From Dyella sp. A6 (GTDB lineage Bacteria > Pseudomonadota > Gammaproteobacteria > Xanthomonadales > Rhodanobacteraceae), in NCBI RefSeq assembly GCF_036320485.1, contig NZ_CP132911.1, forward strand, positions 1,736,001-1,800,000: DNA of 64,000 nucleotides, read 5' to 3'. Below, piece after piece: positions 27,188-36,419 of the stretch. The translations under genes and the position numbers were made by a program. Below the pieces are notes generated by a model that worked only from the letters and a program-made list of their open reading frames with translations, ran no database searches and was not told the DNA's origin. Each line of letters opens with the position of its first letter. Within the stretch, counting starts at the first letter, position 1.

Positions 27188-27288
27188 ACCCGCCAACGTG
27201 TACGCTTGAATACGTATTGTGCACTCTAAGGTGTATTTCGTACCGCTTCCAGTGCCTATCCTGAGTCCACCCACACAGGAGAACAGTC

Positions 27289-28263
27289 ATGCGAATTTTC
27301 GTGACGGGTGCATCGGGCTTCATCGGAACGGCCGTCGTTCGCTCGTTGGTTTTGTCGGGCCATGAAGTGACGGGTCTTGCGCGGTCTGCCGACGCCGCGA
27401 AGTGTCTGGTGTCGGCGGGTGCCGCTGTGGCGCGAGGAACCATTGATGACCTTGATGTACTGCGGCGCGAGGCAACAAAAGCCGATGGTGTGATTCATAC
27501 CGCCTTCTTCCACAAGCTCTCCCACATGGAATTCGGCACGCGCTTGCGCGTACTGCTCGGTGGTGTGCCGTCGGGTATTGTTGAACGATTCAGCACCTGT
27601 GCCGTGGATGCCGACCAGCGAGCAATCCAAACGATGGGACGTGTGTTGGACAAGGGAGCGCCACTGATTGCTGCATTTCCGACCATGGCGCTAATGGCAG
27701 GGCGATGGGCGAAGGAGACCGATGCGGCGGATGTCCGCTCGGTCGGCGGTGCCCGGTCGCGGTCGGAGCGGGCAATCCACGAACTGGCGGAGCGAGGCGT
27801 GCGTGCCGCCACCATACGGTTACCGCCCTCCGTCCATGACGCGACGAAACAGGGGCTGGTTACGCAATTGATTGCGCTGGCGCGCAAGAAGAACGCTTCC
27901 GCCTATTTGGGTAGCGGAGATCATCGCTGGTGTGCCGTACACCGAGAGGATGCAGCGGCGCTGTTTGTCCATGCGCTGGAGCGCGGGGATGCCGGGGCCC
28001 ACTACCACGCCGTTGGCGAGGAGCCCATAACGTTGCGCAGCATTGCCTTGACAATCGGTAGCGCATTGGACGTTCCAGCCAAATCGCTTTCAGTGACGGA
28101 AGGTACGCGACATTTCGGATGGCTTGCCCCATTTATCGGCACCGACAATCCGGTATCGAGCCGAATCACGCAGGAATCGCTTGGATGGAGGCCGGCGGGA
28201 CAACACCTTTTGGACGATGTGGGCGCCTCTATAAAGCGCGGTAGCGCTCTAGCGTCTTCATGA
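27289..28263 (+). CDS. NAD-dependent epimerase/dehydratase-like SDR protein
   Basis: A 324-residue atypical short-chain dehydrogenase. The dinucleotide-binding motif GASGFIGTAVV is at residues 7-17. The usual YxxxK catalytic pair is not obvious; SVGGARSRSERAIHELAERG stands where Tyr/Lys would be, so an atypical mechanism or ligand-binding role is possible. AGGAGAA precedes the ATG. Divergent from the AraC-type gene. This SDR subgroup is often induced with such regulators. Confidence 0.9.
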   Translation: MRIFVTGASGFIGTAVVRSLVLSGHEVTGLARSADAAKCLVSAGAAVARGTIDDLDVLRREATKADGVIHTAFFHKLSHMEFGTRLRVLLGGVPSGIVERFSTCAVDADQRAIQTMGRVLDKGAPLIAAFPTMALMAGRWAKETDAADVRSVGGARSRSERAIHELAERGVRAATIRLPPSVHDATKQGLVTQLIALARKKNASAYLGSGDHRWCAVHREDAAALFVHALERGDAGAHYHAVGEEPITLRSIALTIGSALDVPAKSLSVTEGTRHFGWLAPFIGTDNPVSSRITQESLGWRPAGQHLLDDVGASIKRGSALASS

Positions 28264-28330
28264 CGCGTGATTCCAGCCTCACCGTCCCTGGCGCCGGCGG
28301 ATGCGTTCTGATGCACGTTGAACGCACGAG

Positions 28331-29683
28331 TCATGAACGATGCTTGAGCGTTATACGTGCACGTAATCCATGCGGACGAAGGTTTTCGATTGTCAGTTCG
28401 CCGTGATGACTACGAATAATCTGCAAGGCCGATGCGAGGCCAAGGCCGAAGCCGCCCGTCGCTCGATTACGAGAGGGTTCGCCACGGAAGAACGGTTCGA
28501 ATAATTTGGGAATCAGAGCCGGTGGTATGCCTGGCCCCTGATCGTCGATCATGATCACGACGGATTCGCGATCCTGCTCTAACTTTACGCTAGCAGAATT
28601 CCCGTATTTCACAGCGTTGTCGATAAGGTTCGTCACCGCACGCTTCAGTGCGATGGGCCGCCCGTGATAGACCACGCGAGTCGTAGGAAGATTCCATTGC
28701 ACCGATGCACCCAAGTCCCGGAAGTCGTCGACGACGGTATGCAGCAACTCGCCAAGATCAAGTGACACCAACGCTTCCTGCTGGCCATCGAGACGGAAAA
28801 AGGTGAGGCTGGACTCGATCATTGCCCGCATGTCGTCAACATCGCGAAAGAGCTTTTGCTGTTGCTCGGCATCTTCGATGAACTCGCCACGCATGCGCAT
28901 GCGTGTTAGCGGAGCCCGAAGATCGTGCGAGATGGCGACCAGCATGGTTGTACGGCTGTCGAGGAGTTGCTGGATGCGATCCTGCATAGCATTGAAAGCT
29001 GCCGCGACCTCGCGAATTTCCAACGGACCATCCAGGCGGAGCGAGGCAACTCGCGAACTCGAGCCGAAGTCTTCGGCAGCTTTGGCCAGTTGCTGCATGG
29101 GGCGCGCCAGGCGCCGGCTGGCGATGGCAGTCATTGACCCAGTAACAAAAAGGACCAGTAGCGAAGTAAGAAGGAATTTATCGGTGCGACCTATTCCCCA
29201 GCTCCGGTCATGGGTGTCGAAGCTCACCCAGCTTTGATCGCTTAGTTGGATCGCAATGGCATAGTCGCTGGAAGCAGACGCTGGCAAGGTGTCTTTGTCG
29301 TCGGGGTCGGCGCCGAGTATTGCTATACGCGGACGCCCAAGCAGACGCGCAACACGACCCCAGATGGGGCTGCTCAGGGGTCTTCTTTTCGCTGTTCGAA
29401 GCGGTAGCGGGAGTTGTTCGCGCCTTGCGTACCAATGTGTGTTGAATGCAGGTGAAGAAAGCCTCTCGGTCAATGACGCTCGTTCCGCAGCTGGTGTTGC
29501 GTCTACAGCCTTAGTTATTCCGACCGCTTGGTCGAGTAGGCCCGCGCTTCCGAGCGACGGCTTTGCCCAGACGCCTGCAAAGTGCGTGATGGTCATGGTA
29601 GTCACGAGTGAGACGAGAATCGCAGACACCACGTTCAGAGCGAGCCATGTGGATAGCCTGTCAAGCAAGCGCGGCCACTTCAT
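28331..29683 (-). CDS. Two-component sensor histidine kinase
   Basis: A 450-residue inner-membrane kinase. Membrane helices lie at about residues 13-36 and 169-188 with a 130-residue periplasmic sensor between them, followed by HAMP. HisKA carries His253 (AISHDLRAPLTRM), and the ATPase domain has the N box (NLIDNAVKYG), GPGIPPAL and GFGLGLAS. It overlaps the response regulator by ATGA. Organisation and motifs match the OmpR-type EnvZ/ParS/RstB group. The MipA/OmpV outer-membrane gene nearby suggests envelope or antimicrobial-peptide sensing (inference). Confidence 0.94.
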   Translation of the reverse strand: MKWPRLLDRLSTWLALNVVSAILVSLVTTMTITHFAGVWAKPSLGSAGLLDQAVGITKAVDATPAAERASLTERLSSPAFNTHWYARREQLPLPLRTAKRRPLSSPIWGRVARLLGRPRIAILGADPDDKDTLPASASSDYAIAIQLSDQSWVSFDTHDRSWGIGRTDKFLLTSLLVLFVTGSMTAIASRRLARPMQQLAKAAEDFGSSSRVASLRLDGPLEIREVAAAFNAMQDRIQQLLDSRTTMLVAISHDLRAPLTRMRMRGEFIEDAEQQQKLFRDVDDMRAMIESSLTFFRLDGQQEALVSLDLGELLHTVVDDFRDLGASVQWNLPTTRVVYHGRPIALKRAVTNLIDNAVKYGNSASVKLEQDRESVVIMIDDQGPGIPPALIPKLFEPFFRGEPSRNRATGGFGLGLASALQIIRSHHGELTIENLRPHGLRARITLKHRS

Positions 29684-30390
29684 CCGATACTCCTGACTGG
29701 CAAGGTGAAGATGTAGCCTGAATTGCGCACAGTGCGAATGACTTCTGGACTCCTCACATTGGTTTCGATCTTCCGCCGTATCCGACTTATCTTGACGTCG
29801 ATGCTTCGGTCGAACACCTCATGCGTGGAGCCGTGCGCGTAATCAATCAACTGTTCTCTTGTCAGAAGTCGCTGCGGATGCTCGAGAAATACGAGAAGTA
29901 GCTCGAACTCTCCATTTGACAAGGGAACCTGCGTTGCGTCTTCCGATCGAAGCTCACGCTTGGCCACGTTCAATTGCCATGTGCCGAACTGCAGGACAGC
30001 GTTGTGTCCGGTCAGAAGCTCACCATAGACGGTTGAGCGTCTTAACAGCGCACGGATGCGAGCGAGCAGCTCACGAGCGTCAAATGGTTTGGCGAGGTAA
30101 TCGTCGGCACCAAGTTCGAGTCCGACGATACGGTCAGTGATATCAGTCATGGCCGTCAGCAAGATGACCGGAACACGGGATGTTGTGCGCAAGCGTCTGC
30201 AGAGACTGAGCCCGTCTTCACCTGGAAGCATGATATCGAGGATCACCACATCGAAGGCTGTGGTTCTCATACGGACGTCCATCTGTGCGCCAGATGTGAC
30301 GGTGTCTACGACGTAGTGGTGGCGCTCAAGAAATTTCTTGAGAAGGGCAAGGAGGTCTTCGTCATCGTCCACGACAAGAATCTGGTTCAC
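29680..30390 (-). CDS. OmpR/PhoB-type response regulator
   Basis: A 236-residue regulator with a receiver domain (acidic pocket D8-D10, phosphoacceptor Asp52 in VVILDIMLPGEDG, Lys in YLAKPFDARELLAR). A C-terminal winged helix (ELLLVFLEHPQRLLTREQL and ISRIRRKIETNVRSPEVIRTVR) follows. The start is a GTG. It lies directly upstream of its kinase and is divergent from a small DUF2384-like gene and a MipA/OmpV gene, probable targets. Confidence 0.95.
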   Translation of the reverse strand: MNQILVVDDDEDLLALLKKFLERHHYVVDTVTSGAQMDVRMRTTAFDVVILDIMLPGEDGLSLCRRLRTTSRVPVILLTAMTDITDRIVGLELGADDYLAKPFDARELLARIRALLRRSTVYGELLTGHNAVLQFGTWQLNVAKRELRSEDATQVPLSNGEFELLLVFLEHPQRLLTREQLIDYAHGSTHEVFDRSIDVKISRIRRKIETNVRSPEVIRTVRNSGYIFTLPVRSIG

Positions 30391-30565
30391 GGCATTTCAC
30401 TTGGATAGTGCAGGTGGTTGGAGTCTTTGCTTTATACGTCAACGGAATGATGTCTACCAATATTTCAACGTAGAAACATTGTTTCTGATTGATGCAGGCG
30501 CAGACAAACTGGAGACACGTTTTGCGAGCAGGATATAGCCACTCCGGTGATCCTGAAATCCCACC

Positions 30566-30874
30566 ATGCTGCACATATTCGAGCGCTTTCGGTATTGGTC
30601 AACGCAACTTACCTACGGTAGGGATGCCGATGTTCCTATGTATCGCCAGTCGTCTTCATCCACTCCAGGTGAGCGTGCTGAATGGGATCGCTCAGTGGTC
30701 TTGTCCGTGGCACGAACGATCGAGCCCGATGCCGAACGTGTCATGTGCTGGTTTACCGGCGACCCGATTAACGAGCTTGGCGGCAGAACTGCGCGTGAAC
30801 TTGTCGATGAGGGGGTGACCGCTCCACTACTGGATATGTTGATAGCAATTCGTAGCGGTCGTCGCGAAACGTGA
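30566..30874 (+). CDS. Small protein with DUF2384-like (Xre/MbcA/ParS toxin-binding) C terminus
   Basis: A 102-residue protein. The C-terminal 40 residues, MCWFTGDPINELGGRTAREL then VDEGVTAPLLDMLIAI, follow the pattern of the antitoxin Xre/MbcA/ParS toxin-binding domain (W-x5-P-x3-LGG-x-TP/A). There is no adjacent RES-type toxin, and the N-terminal helix-turn-helix of Xre antitoxins is not evident, so it is more likely a stand-alone relative. Ribosome-binding site is weak. Family assignment is from motif only. Confidence 0.55.
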   Translation: MLHIFERFRYWSTQLTYGRDADVPMYRQSSSSTPGERAEWDRSVVLSVARTIEPDAERVMCWFTGDPINELGGRTARELVDEGVTAPLLDMLIAIRSGRRET

Positions 30875-30925
30875 CGGACCTGATATGCATTACGACTCTC
30901 TTTCTTTCCTCCTGGAATATCACTG

Positions 30926-31732
30926 ATGAAGAAGATCGGTTTGTACGTATTGATGACGGCGCTGCCACTCTGCGCTCGGGTGCACGCACAGTCATCGACG
31001 GAAGGTGCTGAAGCAATGCGTGGGTCATCGCCTCAATGGCAATTGGGTGTAGGTGTCATATCTTCCGACCATGCCTATGCTGGTAGTGGGAGCCAGATCA
31101 CTCCGATCCCTCTGGTCGACTACGAAGGTAAGCGCTTCTTTTTCCGGGAGGTTGAGGGTGGTGTGCATCTATGGAAGAGCGCGCAACGGAACTTCACAAT
31201 CGATGCGATCATTGCGCCAGGTTTCAACAACATCAATGCGAATGAGTTCAGTCGAGACGTACTTGCGCGTCGTGGTATCAATCGTGACGACCTCGATAAC
31301 CGTTACCGAAGCATCGATGTGGGCCTTGCGGCAACCATCCGAGGTGCGGTTGGGCAATTTCATTTGGAAGCAAAGTCGGACGTTTCGGGTAACAGCAAGG
31401 GTCCGGAATTTTCACTGCAGTATGGCTACCCAATGCAGTGGGGGCGCCTTCATATAGAGCCTTCTGTCAGCGCGACATTTCTCTCAAGCGATGTGGCTAA
31501 CTACTATTACGGCATACACCGTGACGAGATAATTCGCGGCGTGCCAGGCTACCAGCCAGGAGGTGCCCTTATTCCGGCGGCTAGTGTCAGCATAGCAAGG
31601 CCTGTCGGCGCAAAGTGGGTGCTTATGTTTAATGCAAAAGTTCAGGTGCTGCCAAGCAAGATCAAAGATAGTCCGCTCGTTGATCGAAGCTACGGTAGTT
31701 CTGTATTCGTGGGGATTGCCCGCAAGTTTTGA
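30926..31732 (+). CDS. MipA/OmpV family outer-membrane protein
   Basis: A 268-residue beta-barrel protein with a signal peptide (ending VHAQ). WQLGVGVISSDHAYAGSGSQITPIPLVDYEGKRFFF at the mature N terminus and the final strand SSVFVGIARKF with terminal Phe mark the MipA/OmpV family, scaffold-type or porin-like outer-membrane proteins. Codon use is less GC-rich than in the rest of the window, suggesting acquisition. The divergent two-component system is its probable regulator, as in several Pseudomonas and Xanthomonas loci. Confidence 0.9.
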   Translation: MKKIGLYVLMTALPLCARVHAQSSTEGAEAMRGSSPQWQLGVGVISSDHAYAGSGSQITPIPLVDYEGKRFFFREVEGGVHLWKSAQRNFTIDAIIAPGFNNINANEFSRDVLARRGINRDDLDNRYRSIDVGLAATIRGAVGQFHLEAKSDVSGNSKGPEFSLQYGYPMQWGRLHIEPSVSATFLSSDVANYYYGIHRDEIIRGVPGYQPGGALIPAASVSIARPVGAKWVLMFNAKVQVLPSKIKDSPLVDRSYGSSVFVGIARKF

Positions 31733-31886
31733 ATGTCCGTTTATCGTCGTCACAAGCTGAGCTTTGTGAGAGAAGTCGAATGAGTCAAGAAACGGCCTCG
31801 TCTTTCCTTTTTTCGGTTTTGGTGCTGTGTCGTTGAATATAGGGAGGGGCGTCATTTGTCTTTTGTCTACGCTGGGTAGGCGATGA

Positions 31887-32316
31887 ATGGCCGTCGACCC
31901 ACTTAAATGCCACTTTTTTGTCCTATTTTTTACTGGCATGCTTGCATCGAGCTCTGCGGCCTACTCGGAACCCGTCCATGTTGTAGTCATTGCTTCGAAG
32001 GGCATGTCCGCCCATTTGATGAGTGCAATTACGTTACATGACATCTATCTCAAAAAGATCTTAGTGGCCCGAAATGGCGTTGCTTATATCCCAGTCAACT
32101 TGCCCCCGGCAAGTCCACTTAGGCGTGCGCTTCTGGATGTGATCACCCATCTCGATAGACGCCGATTGGTGGAGTATTGGAACCGTATGTACTACCAAGG
32201 TTCCAGCCCACCGTATGTGCTCGGATCTCAGAAGGCTGTGGTTGAGTTTGTAGCTGAGACACCGGGCGCTATCGGATATGTTCAGGCTTGTTATGCGACT
32301 GCCAAGGTTAAAGTAG
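31887..32316 (+). pseudogene. Phosphate-binding-protein-like gene, interrupted by IS30
   Basis: The frame encodes a signal peptide (about residues 1-28) and a small PstS-like substrate-binding domain (VVVIASKGMSAHLMSAITLHD, then IPVNLPPASPLRRAL and ETPGAIGYV). After KVKV it runs into the IS30 element at 32317. Removing the element and one TAG duplication restores the frame KVKVVKRFLL, so the gene was intact before insertion and lost only its last codons. Proteins of this type are short periplasmic binding domains, often near sensor genes. Confidence 0.75.
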
Positions 32317-33433
32317 GGCGGTGTCAATCTAGAAGTGCACCATCGATGGCATCGGCCAGATCATCTCTGCCCATGGCACGGATGAACATTTCTGCAGGGC
32401 AGTGGTAATCGAGAGTGGCACGTGGCCGGAGGTTCATGCGTCGGGCGATCGCGTCGAGCTGCTTCTGGCTGTAGACCGACAAGTCCGTACCTTTAGGCAG
32501 GTATTGGCGCAGCAGGCCATTGGTGTTCTCGCAGATGCCGCGTTGCCAAGGGCTACGTGGGTCGGCGAAGTAGATCGCTAATCCAGTGCGCTCCGATAGC
32601 GTCCGGTAGAGCGCCATTTCCTTGCCCTGATCGTAAGTCAGCGTCTGGCGCAGTTCCGGTGGCAGCGGCCGGAATGCGCGGCTGAAGCCTTTCAGCGCAT
32701 CCTCCGCCGAACACCCCTCCATCTTCACCAGCTTCAGGAAACGTGTCCGACGATCCACCAGTACGCCCACCGAGGATCGGTTACGGGCGCCTTTGATGAA
32801 GTCGCCTTCCCAGTGGCCGGGCAACAGCCGTTCATTGGCTTCGAGTGGACGATCATGAATGCTCGGCAAGTCGTGCATCCGGCCGCGCCGGTTCGCACCC
32901 TGACCACGCGGCCGACGCGCACATTTGTGCTGCCGCAGAAGTGCGACCAGGCCCCGCCGCAGTTCGCCGCGTGGCGCGGCATAGATCGCGGTGTAGATCG
33001 TCTCGTGCGACACGTGCTTGGCTCGCTCATCCGGGTGATGACGCCGCAGTGTGCGACTCACCTGTTGAGGTGACCAGCCCTTGCCCAGCAAGCGGCGCAC
33101 GAGGCACCACAGCTGACCGTCCCGCCGCAATTTGCGCTCGCGCCGCGGCTTACGTGCCAGGCGCCGGGCGCGTTGGCCGGCTCGACTGGCGTCGTAGCTC
33201 AACCTTGGCCGACCCATCCGAGGCAGGACGGACGGTTCCTGGTGACCATTGCGAGCCAGCTCCCGCGAAATCGTGCTGGGTGAGCGACCCAGCATCAGGG
33301 CGAGCTGCCGGGCACTCTCCCCCCGAGCCTTGCCGACCATGATCGCGCCCCGTTCTTCGGCGCTCAGATGTCCATAGTGCTGACCCATGCATCACCTTGT
33401 CGTGGGGTGGTGCACTTGATCATAGAAACCGCC
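32317..33433 (-). mobile_element. IS30-family insertion sequence, complete
   Basis: A 1117-bp element with imperfect 26-bp terminal inverted repeats (GGCGGTGTC... at left, GGCGGTTTC... as reverse complement at right, both ending in AAGTGCACCA). It is flanked by a direct TAG duplication (32314-32316 and 33434-33436). It carries one intact transposase gene on the minus strand and interrupts a periplasmic-binding-protein gene. Confidence 0.93.
32324..33388 (-). CDS. IS30 family transposase
   Basis: A 354-residue transposase. The N-terminal helix-turn-helix is ARQLALMLGRSPSTISREL. The DDE catalytic core shows LPGHWEGDFIKG (first Asp), TYDQGKEMALY (second Asp) and the terminal Glu in PWQRGICENTNGLLRQYLP. 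Length and motif spacing are normal for the family, and no frameshift is seen, so it should be active. Confidence 0.95.
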   Translation of the reverse strand: MGQHYGHLSAEERGAIMVGKARGESARQLALMLGRSPSTISRELARNGHQEPSVLPRMGRPRLSYDASRAGQRARRLARKPRRERKLRRDGQLWCLVRRLLGKGWSPQQVSRTLRRHHPDERAKHVSHETIYTAIYAAPRGELRRGLVALLRQHKCARRPRGQGANRRGRMHDLPSIHDRPLEANERLLPGHWEGDFIKGARNRSSVGVLVDRRTRFLKLVKMEGCSAEDALKGFSRAFRPLPPELRQTLTYDQGKEMALYRTLSERTGLAIYFADPRSPWQRGICENTNGLLRQYLPKGTDLSVYSQKQLDAIARRMNLRPRATLDYHCPAEMFIRAMGRDDLADAIDGALLD

Positions 33434-33616
33434 TAGTTAAAAGGTTCTTGTTGGATGTTCCAGGGTTTCATCGATGCAGTCGTGGCGGCCAGTGGCGTTC
33501 CCCGCCCTGAGTGGCGGAACGGTACGGAGCCCGGATCTAGGGAGGTGGCGACGTCCCCCCGGTTTTGAGTAGCACGGCCGTTTGGAGTCCAATCCCCCAA
33601 CCGAAGGAGATTGGAC

Positions 33617-33730
33617 GTGAAGAAGCGCTTTTCCGAAGAACAGATCATCGGCTTCCTGCGCGAGGCGGATGCCGGCCTGCCGATCAAGGAGCTGTGCCGC
33701 AAGCACGGCTTCAGCGAGGCCTCCTACTAC
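33617..33730 (+). pseudogene. IS3-family OrfA fragment
   Basis: The first 38 codons of an IS3 (IS407-like) OrfA (VKKRFSEEQIIGFLREADAG, then LCRKHGFSEASYY) stop exactly where a second IS3 element begins at 33731. The rest of the older element is absent on the far side, so it is a remnant. Confidence 0.8.
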
Positions 33731-33803
33731 TGTCGACTCCCCGTAATCTTGATCCAGGCATAACTGGAGGTCTCCGGGCAAACTAGCCCCAAGGAGACCG
33801 AAG

Positions 33804-34070
33804 ATGCGCAAGAGCAAGTTCACCGAAAGTCAGATCGTCGCGACGCTGAAGCAGGTCGAAGGCGGTCGGCAGGTCAAAGATGTGTGCCGCGAGTTGGGCA
33901 TATCGGACGCCACGTACTACGTGTGGAAGTCCAAGTATGGCGGGATGGAAGCGTCCGACATACAGCGGCTGCGCGACGTCGAGGCGGAGCACGCCAAGCT
34001 CAAGCGGATGTATGCCGAGCTGGCGATGGAGAACCACGCGCTGAAGGATCTGATTGCAAAAAAGTTGTAG
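33804..34070 (+). CDS. IS3 transposase OrfA
   Basis: An 88-residue helix-turn-helix protein (QVKDVCRELGISDATYYVWK) with a C-terminal leucine-zipper-like helix. It ends at a slippery heptamer A-AAA-AAG at 34058-34064, two codons before its stop. A -1 slip there joins it to OrfB and makes the transposase. Confidence 0.93.
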   Translation: MRKSKFTESQIVATLKQVEGGRQVKDVCRELGISDATYYVWKSKYGGMEASDIQRLRDVEAEHAKLKRMYAELAMENHALKDLIAKKL

Positions 34071-34912
34071 ACCCGGCGCACAAGCGCCCGCTGCTGACGT
34101 GGTTGATGAATCACTACGGCTGGAGCGAGCGCCGGGCTTGTTCGGCGATGGGCTTGTCGCGATCAACGGCGCGTTACCGCCGCCGACCGGATCGGGACGA
34201 GGAAGTGATTGCGCTGCTCGCTGAACTGGCGGAACGGTTTCCAGAGCGTGGCTTCGGCAAGCTGTTTCAGCTGATTCGACGCTGCGGCCTGGTGCGAAAC
34301 CACAAGAGGGTGTGGCGCGTGTATTGCCGGATGCAACTCAATCGCCGCCGACGCGGCAAGAAGCGTGTACCGAACCGGCATCCGATGCCCTTGGCGGCTG
34401 GCGAGCAGATCAACGCTAGTTGGTCGATCGACTTCATGTCCGACGCCCTGTGGGATGGGCAGCGCTTCCGGACGTTCAACGTGATTGACGACTTCAGTCG
34501 CGAAGCACTGGCCATCGAGGTCGACCTCAACCTGCCCGCCACGCGTGTCATCCGCACGCTGGAGCGGATTGCGGCCTGGCGCGGCTATCCGGCCAAGCTT
34601 CGCCTGGACAACGGGCCGGAATTCATCGCACTGGCGCTGGCCGAATGGGCCGAGCGCAAAGGCATCACTCTGGACTTCATCGAGCCCGGCAGGCCCATGC
34701 AAAACGGCTTCATCGAGCGTTTCAACGGCAGCTTCCGCCGTGGCGTGCTCGACATGTACATCTTCCGCACGCTCACCGAAGTACGTGAGCACGCGGAACG
34801 GTGGCTGGCCGACTACAACAACGAGATTCCCCACGACAGCCTCGACGGGCTCACGCCCGTCGAATTCCGACTTCAGAACGACCCGGCAACCTCTAATTTA
34901 GCTTGGCACTGA
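34065..34912 (+). CDS. IS3 transposase OrfB (made as OrfAB by -1 frameshift)
   Basis: The DDE integrase-like part, about 282 residues, read in the -1 frame after the A6G slip. Catalytic residues are visible in WSIDFMSDALWDG, LRLDNGPEFIA and NGFIERFNGSFRRG. Upstream HTH-like motif: SERRACSAMGLSRSTARYRRR. There is no disruption, and the stop lies 1 base before the right inverted repeat. The start given is the approximate shift point, not an independent start codon. Confidence 0.9.
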
Positions 34913-34929
34913 TTTACGGGGAGTCGACA

Positions 34930-35110
34930 GGAGCAGCTATGGATACGCACGCTGGATCGGCGCATGCCGTTCGGCAAGGTGCTGGTGGCCATCGCCAATA
35001 AGCACGCGCGGCAGGTGTGGGCGATGTTGGCGCACGACGTCGACTACGACTCGCACGCCTGCCTGCAGCACCCGAGGCATCAACCGACGAACACGGCGCA
35101 AGCCGCTTGA
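34930..35110 (+). pseudogene. IS110-family transposase C-terminal remnant
   Basis: Directly after the IS3 element an open frame reads LDRRMPFGKVLVAIANKHAR, then QVWAMLAHDVDYD and a stop. This is the characteristic C terminus of IS110 transposases (AIANKHAR-x-(I/V)WA-x-L). No N-terminal part lies upstream, so it is a fragment. Confidence 0.7.
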
Positions 35111-35188
35111 GAGAGATTCGCTTCATCGTCCGTGCGACGCGGTAGACAACGGGTCAGACCGACCCGGCGAGAACCTGACTAACTATTT

Positions 35189-35461
35189 GGACGTCCATCC
35201 CGCGTTGCGGCCGATCCCCGTACGCCGGTCAGTCCGATGAATGAATGAGGTCGCCGGGTGCGGTTTATACCCTGGTCCGGGCTGGCAGCATCGGCCCCAC
35301 AAGACCGTTTACGGAAATGCAGTCTGGCGTCCGTTGAAACCGCATCGCATCGACATGCATGACAAGTAATTGGGGGGCAACACGATGACCGGCAGTGGCC
35401 CGAATGCCTGGGGCAAAAGCGTCATGCGCCCGGGGTTGATCGGAAGTCTCTTACGGAATAG
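35189..35461. repeat. 273-bp direct repeat, copy 2 (cassette-array border)
   Basis: Second copy of the repeat at 1613-1885, same orientation, 33.6 kb away, alignable without gaps. It ends on the cassette core GTTAGCG (35461-35467). The left border lies a few bases after an ACTAACTATT sequence. The region 35340-35395 is the most divergent between the copies. It contains no supported gene. Confidence 0.85.
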
Positions 35462-35806
35462 TTAGCGGCCACGGCGCCGGAACTCCGTGCGCTCGAAGAT
35501 TGACCCTTTTGGCCAGACCAAATTTGCGCGCTCCGCCAGATACTGCAACTGCTCCGGGTCCGCGCCGCGCTGGAGAGCCCAATGACGCCACTGCGGCACA
35601 TAGTACGACCACCACACCCAAGCCGCGGGTATCGCAAAGATGATTAGAAAGAAGCTAACCACAGGCAATAGCTTGAAAGCGGCGACGCCGCCAATAAGGC
35701 CGCCGAACATGATGGAACGTACGGGCCAGTTTATTAGACGAACCCCACGCCTTACCGCCAGTTGCGCATTGATCAGTTTTGGATCCGTAGCTCGGTCAAA
35801 TGTCAT
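35462..35806 (-). CDS. Cassette-encoded membrane protein, unknown function
   Basis: A 114-residue protein with two adjacent membrane segments (VRSIMFGGLIGGVAAFKLL and VVSFFLIIFAIPAAWVWW) and a basic, cytoplasm-like C terminus. The ATG sits 15 bases inside the core GTTAGCG of the attC at 35819-35879, and its stop codon TAA overlaps the distal core site. No family recognised; it is the last cassette of the second array. Confidence 0.7.
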   Translation of the reverse strand: MTFDRATDPKLINAQLAVRRGVRLINWPVRSIMFGGLIGGVAAFKLLPVVSFFLIIFAIPAAWVWWSYYVPQWRHWALQRGADPEQLQYLAERANLVWPKGSIFERTEFRRRGR

Positions 35807-35818
35807 TGCTAGTCTTGG

Positions 35819-35879
35819 ACGCTAACGCTTGAGTTAAGCGGCACGCGTCAGCGTATCCGCTTGGATGAATTGTTAGCGG
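35819..35879 (-). repeat. attC recombination site
   Basis: Minus-strand order is CCGCTAAC, AATTCATCCAAGC, a GC-rich arm pair, GCTTAACTCAAGC and core GTTAGCG. It is nearly identical to the attC sites of the first array, so both arrays come from the same integron lineage. Confidence 0.88.
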
Positions 35880-36204
35880 CCTGTTCATGAGACTTTGGGT
35901 AGTACCGCCGTACAAATGCTGCTGAATCCAACGTTGTCTTGCAGAGACGAGAGAACACTTCTGAGCCGTTTTTAGGTTCATGACCTAACCAGCAGGCATT
36001 CCAGTGGCCTATCGGCTCGATGCAGAAATTTGCAGACGGGTCATCGGCACAATAACCCCGAGCCTCCGCCTCAGCCAGCTCAAACGCATGATCAAAGCTC
36101 TTGGCGTAGAAAAGGACAACGCGCTCTTCGATGTTTGCCGTCTCGCCGGACTGCTTGAAGTACCAGCGGAACAGTCCTTTCACGGAATACCATTCTTGTG
36201 GCAT
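35848..36204 (-). CDS. Cassette-encoded DUF4288-like protein
   Basis: A 118-residue protein from the ATG at 36204, chosen because it lies just inside the core GTTAGCGGC (36222-36214) while a longer frame crosses it. WYSVKGLFRWYFK, then ERVVLFYAKSFDHAFELAE, match the DUF4288 pattern (WYSV/AKLLF...EE-x-IVLF-x-A-x-(S/D)-x-EEAIEKAE). The last residues ANNSSKRIR are encoded by attC, as in the first array. Function unknown; DUF4288 proteins occur in mobile regions. Confidence 0.7.
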   Translation of the reverse strand: MPQEWYSVKGLFRWYFKQSGETANIEERVVLFYAKSFDHAFELAEAEARGYCADDPSANFCIEPIGHWNACWLGHEPKNGSEVFSRLCKTTLDSAAFVRRYYPKSHEQAANNSSKRIR

Positions 36205-36419
36205 GGCTAAGAGGCCGCTAACTATTGAATATACGGACATGTTCGTCCGGTTATACGTCCCCGGTGGCGCAACGGGATTCCTGCGCAACTCGTTGTTCTT
36301 GCGCCAGCTTATCCTTGCCGCGTCCGGCTAACAACCTAACGAAAAGCCGGACAGAGGGGCCGGCCCTGGAACGGCAGCTTTGGGTCGATTTCTGCCGATC
36401 ACCATCTGATCGCTAGCGA

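Larger units (their letters stand above)
33731..34929 (+). mobile_element. IS3-family (IS407-like) insertion sequence, complete
   Basis: A 1199-bp element with 16-bp perfect terminal inverted repeats, TGTCGACTCCCCGTAA at 33731-33746 and its complement at 34914-34929. It encodes OrfA and OrfB with a programmed frameshift site. No target-site duplication is visible: the left flank is an IS3 fragment and the right flank an IS110 fragment. An adjacent deletion or recombination probably followed insertion. Confidence 0.92.

Noticed and set aside
36223..36310. Possible attC or attI to the right of the second array (GCTAACAACCTAAC and GTTAGCG)
   Set aside because: Core-like boxes are present, but the inner arms of an attC cannot be paired, and there is no integrase nearby to support attI.
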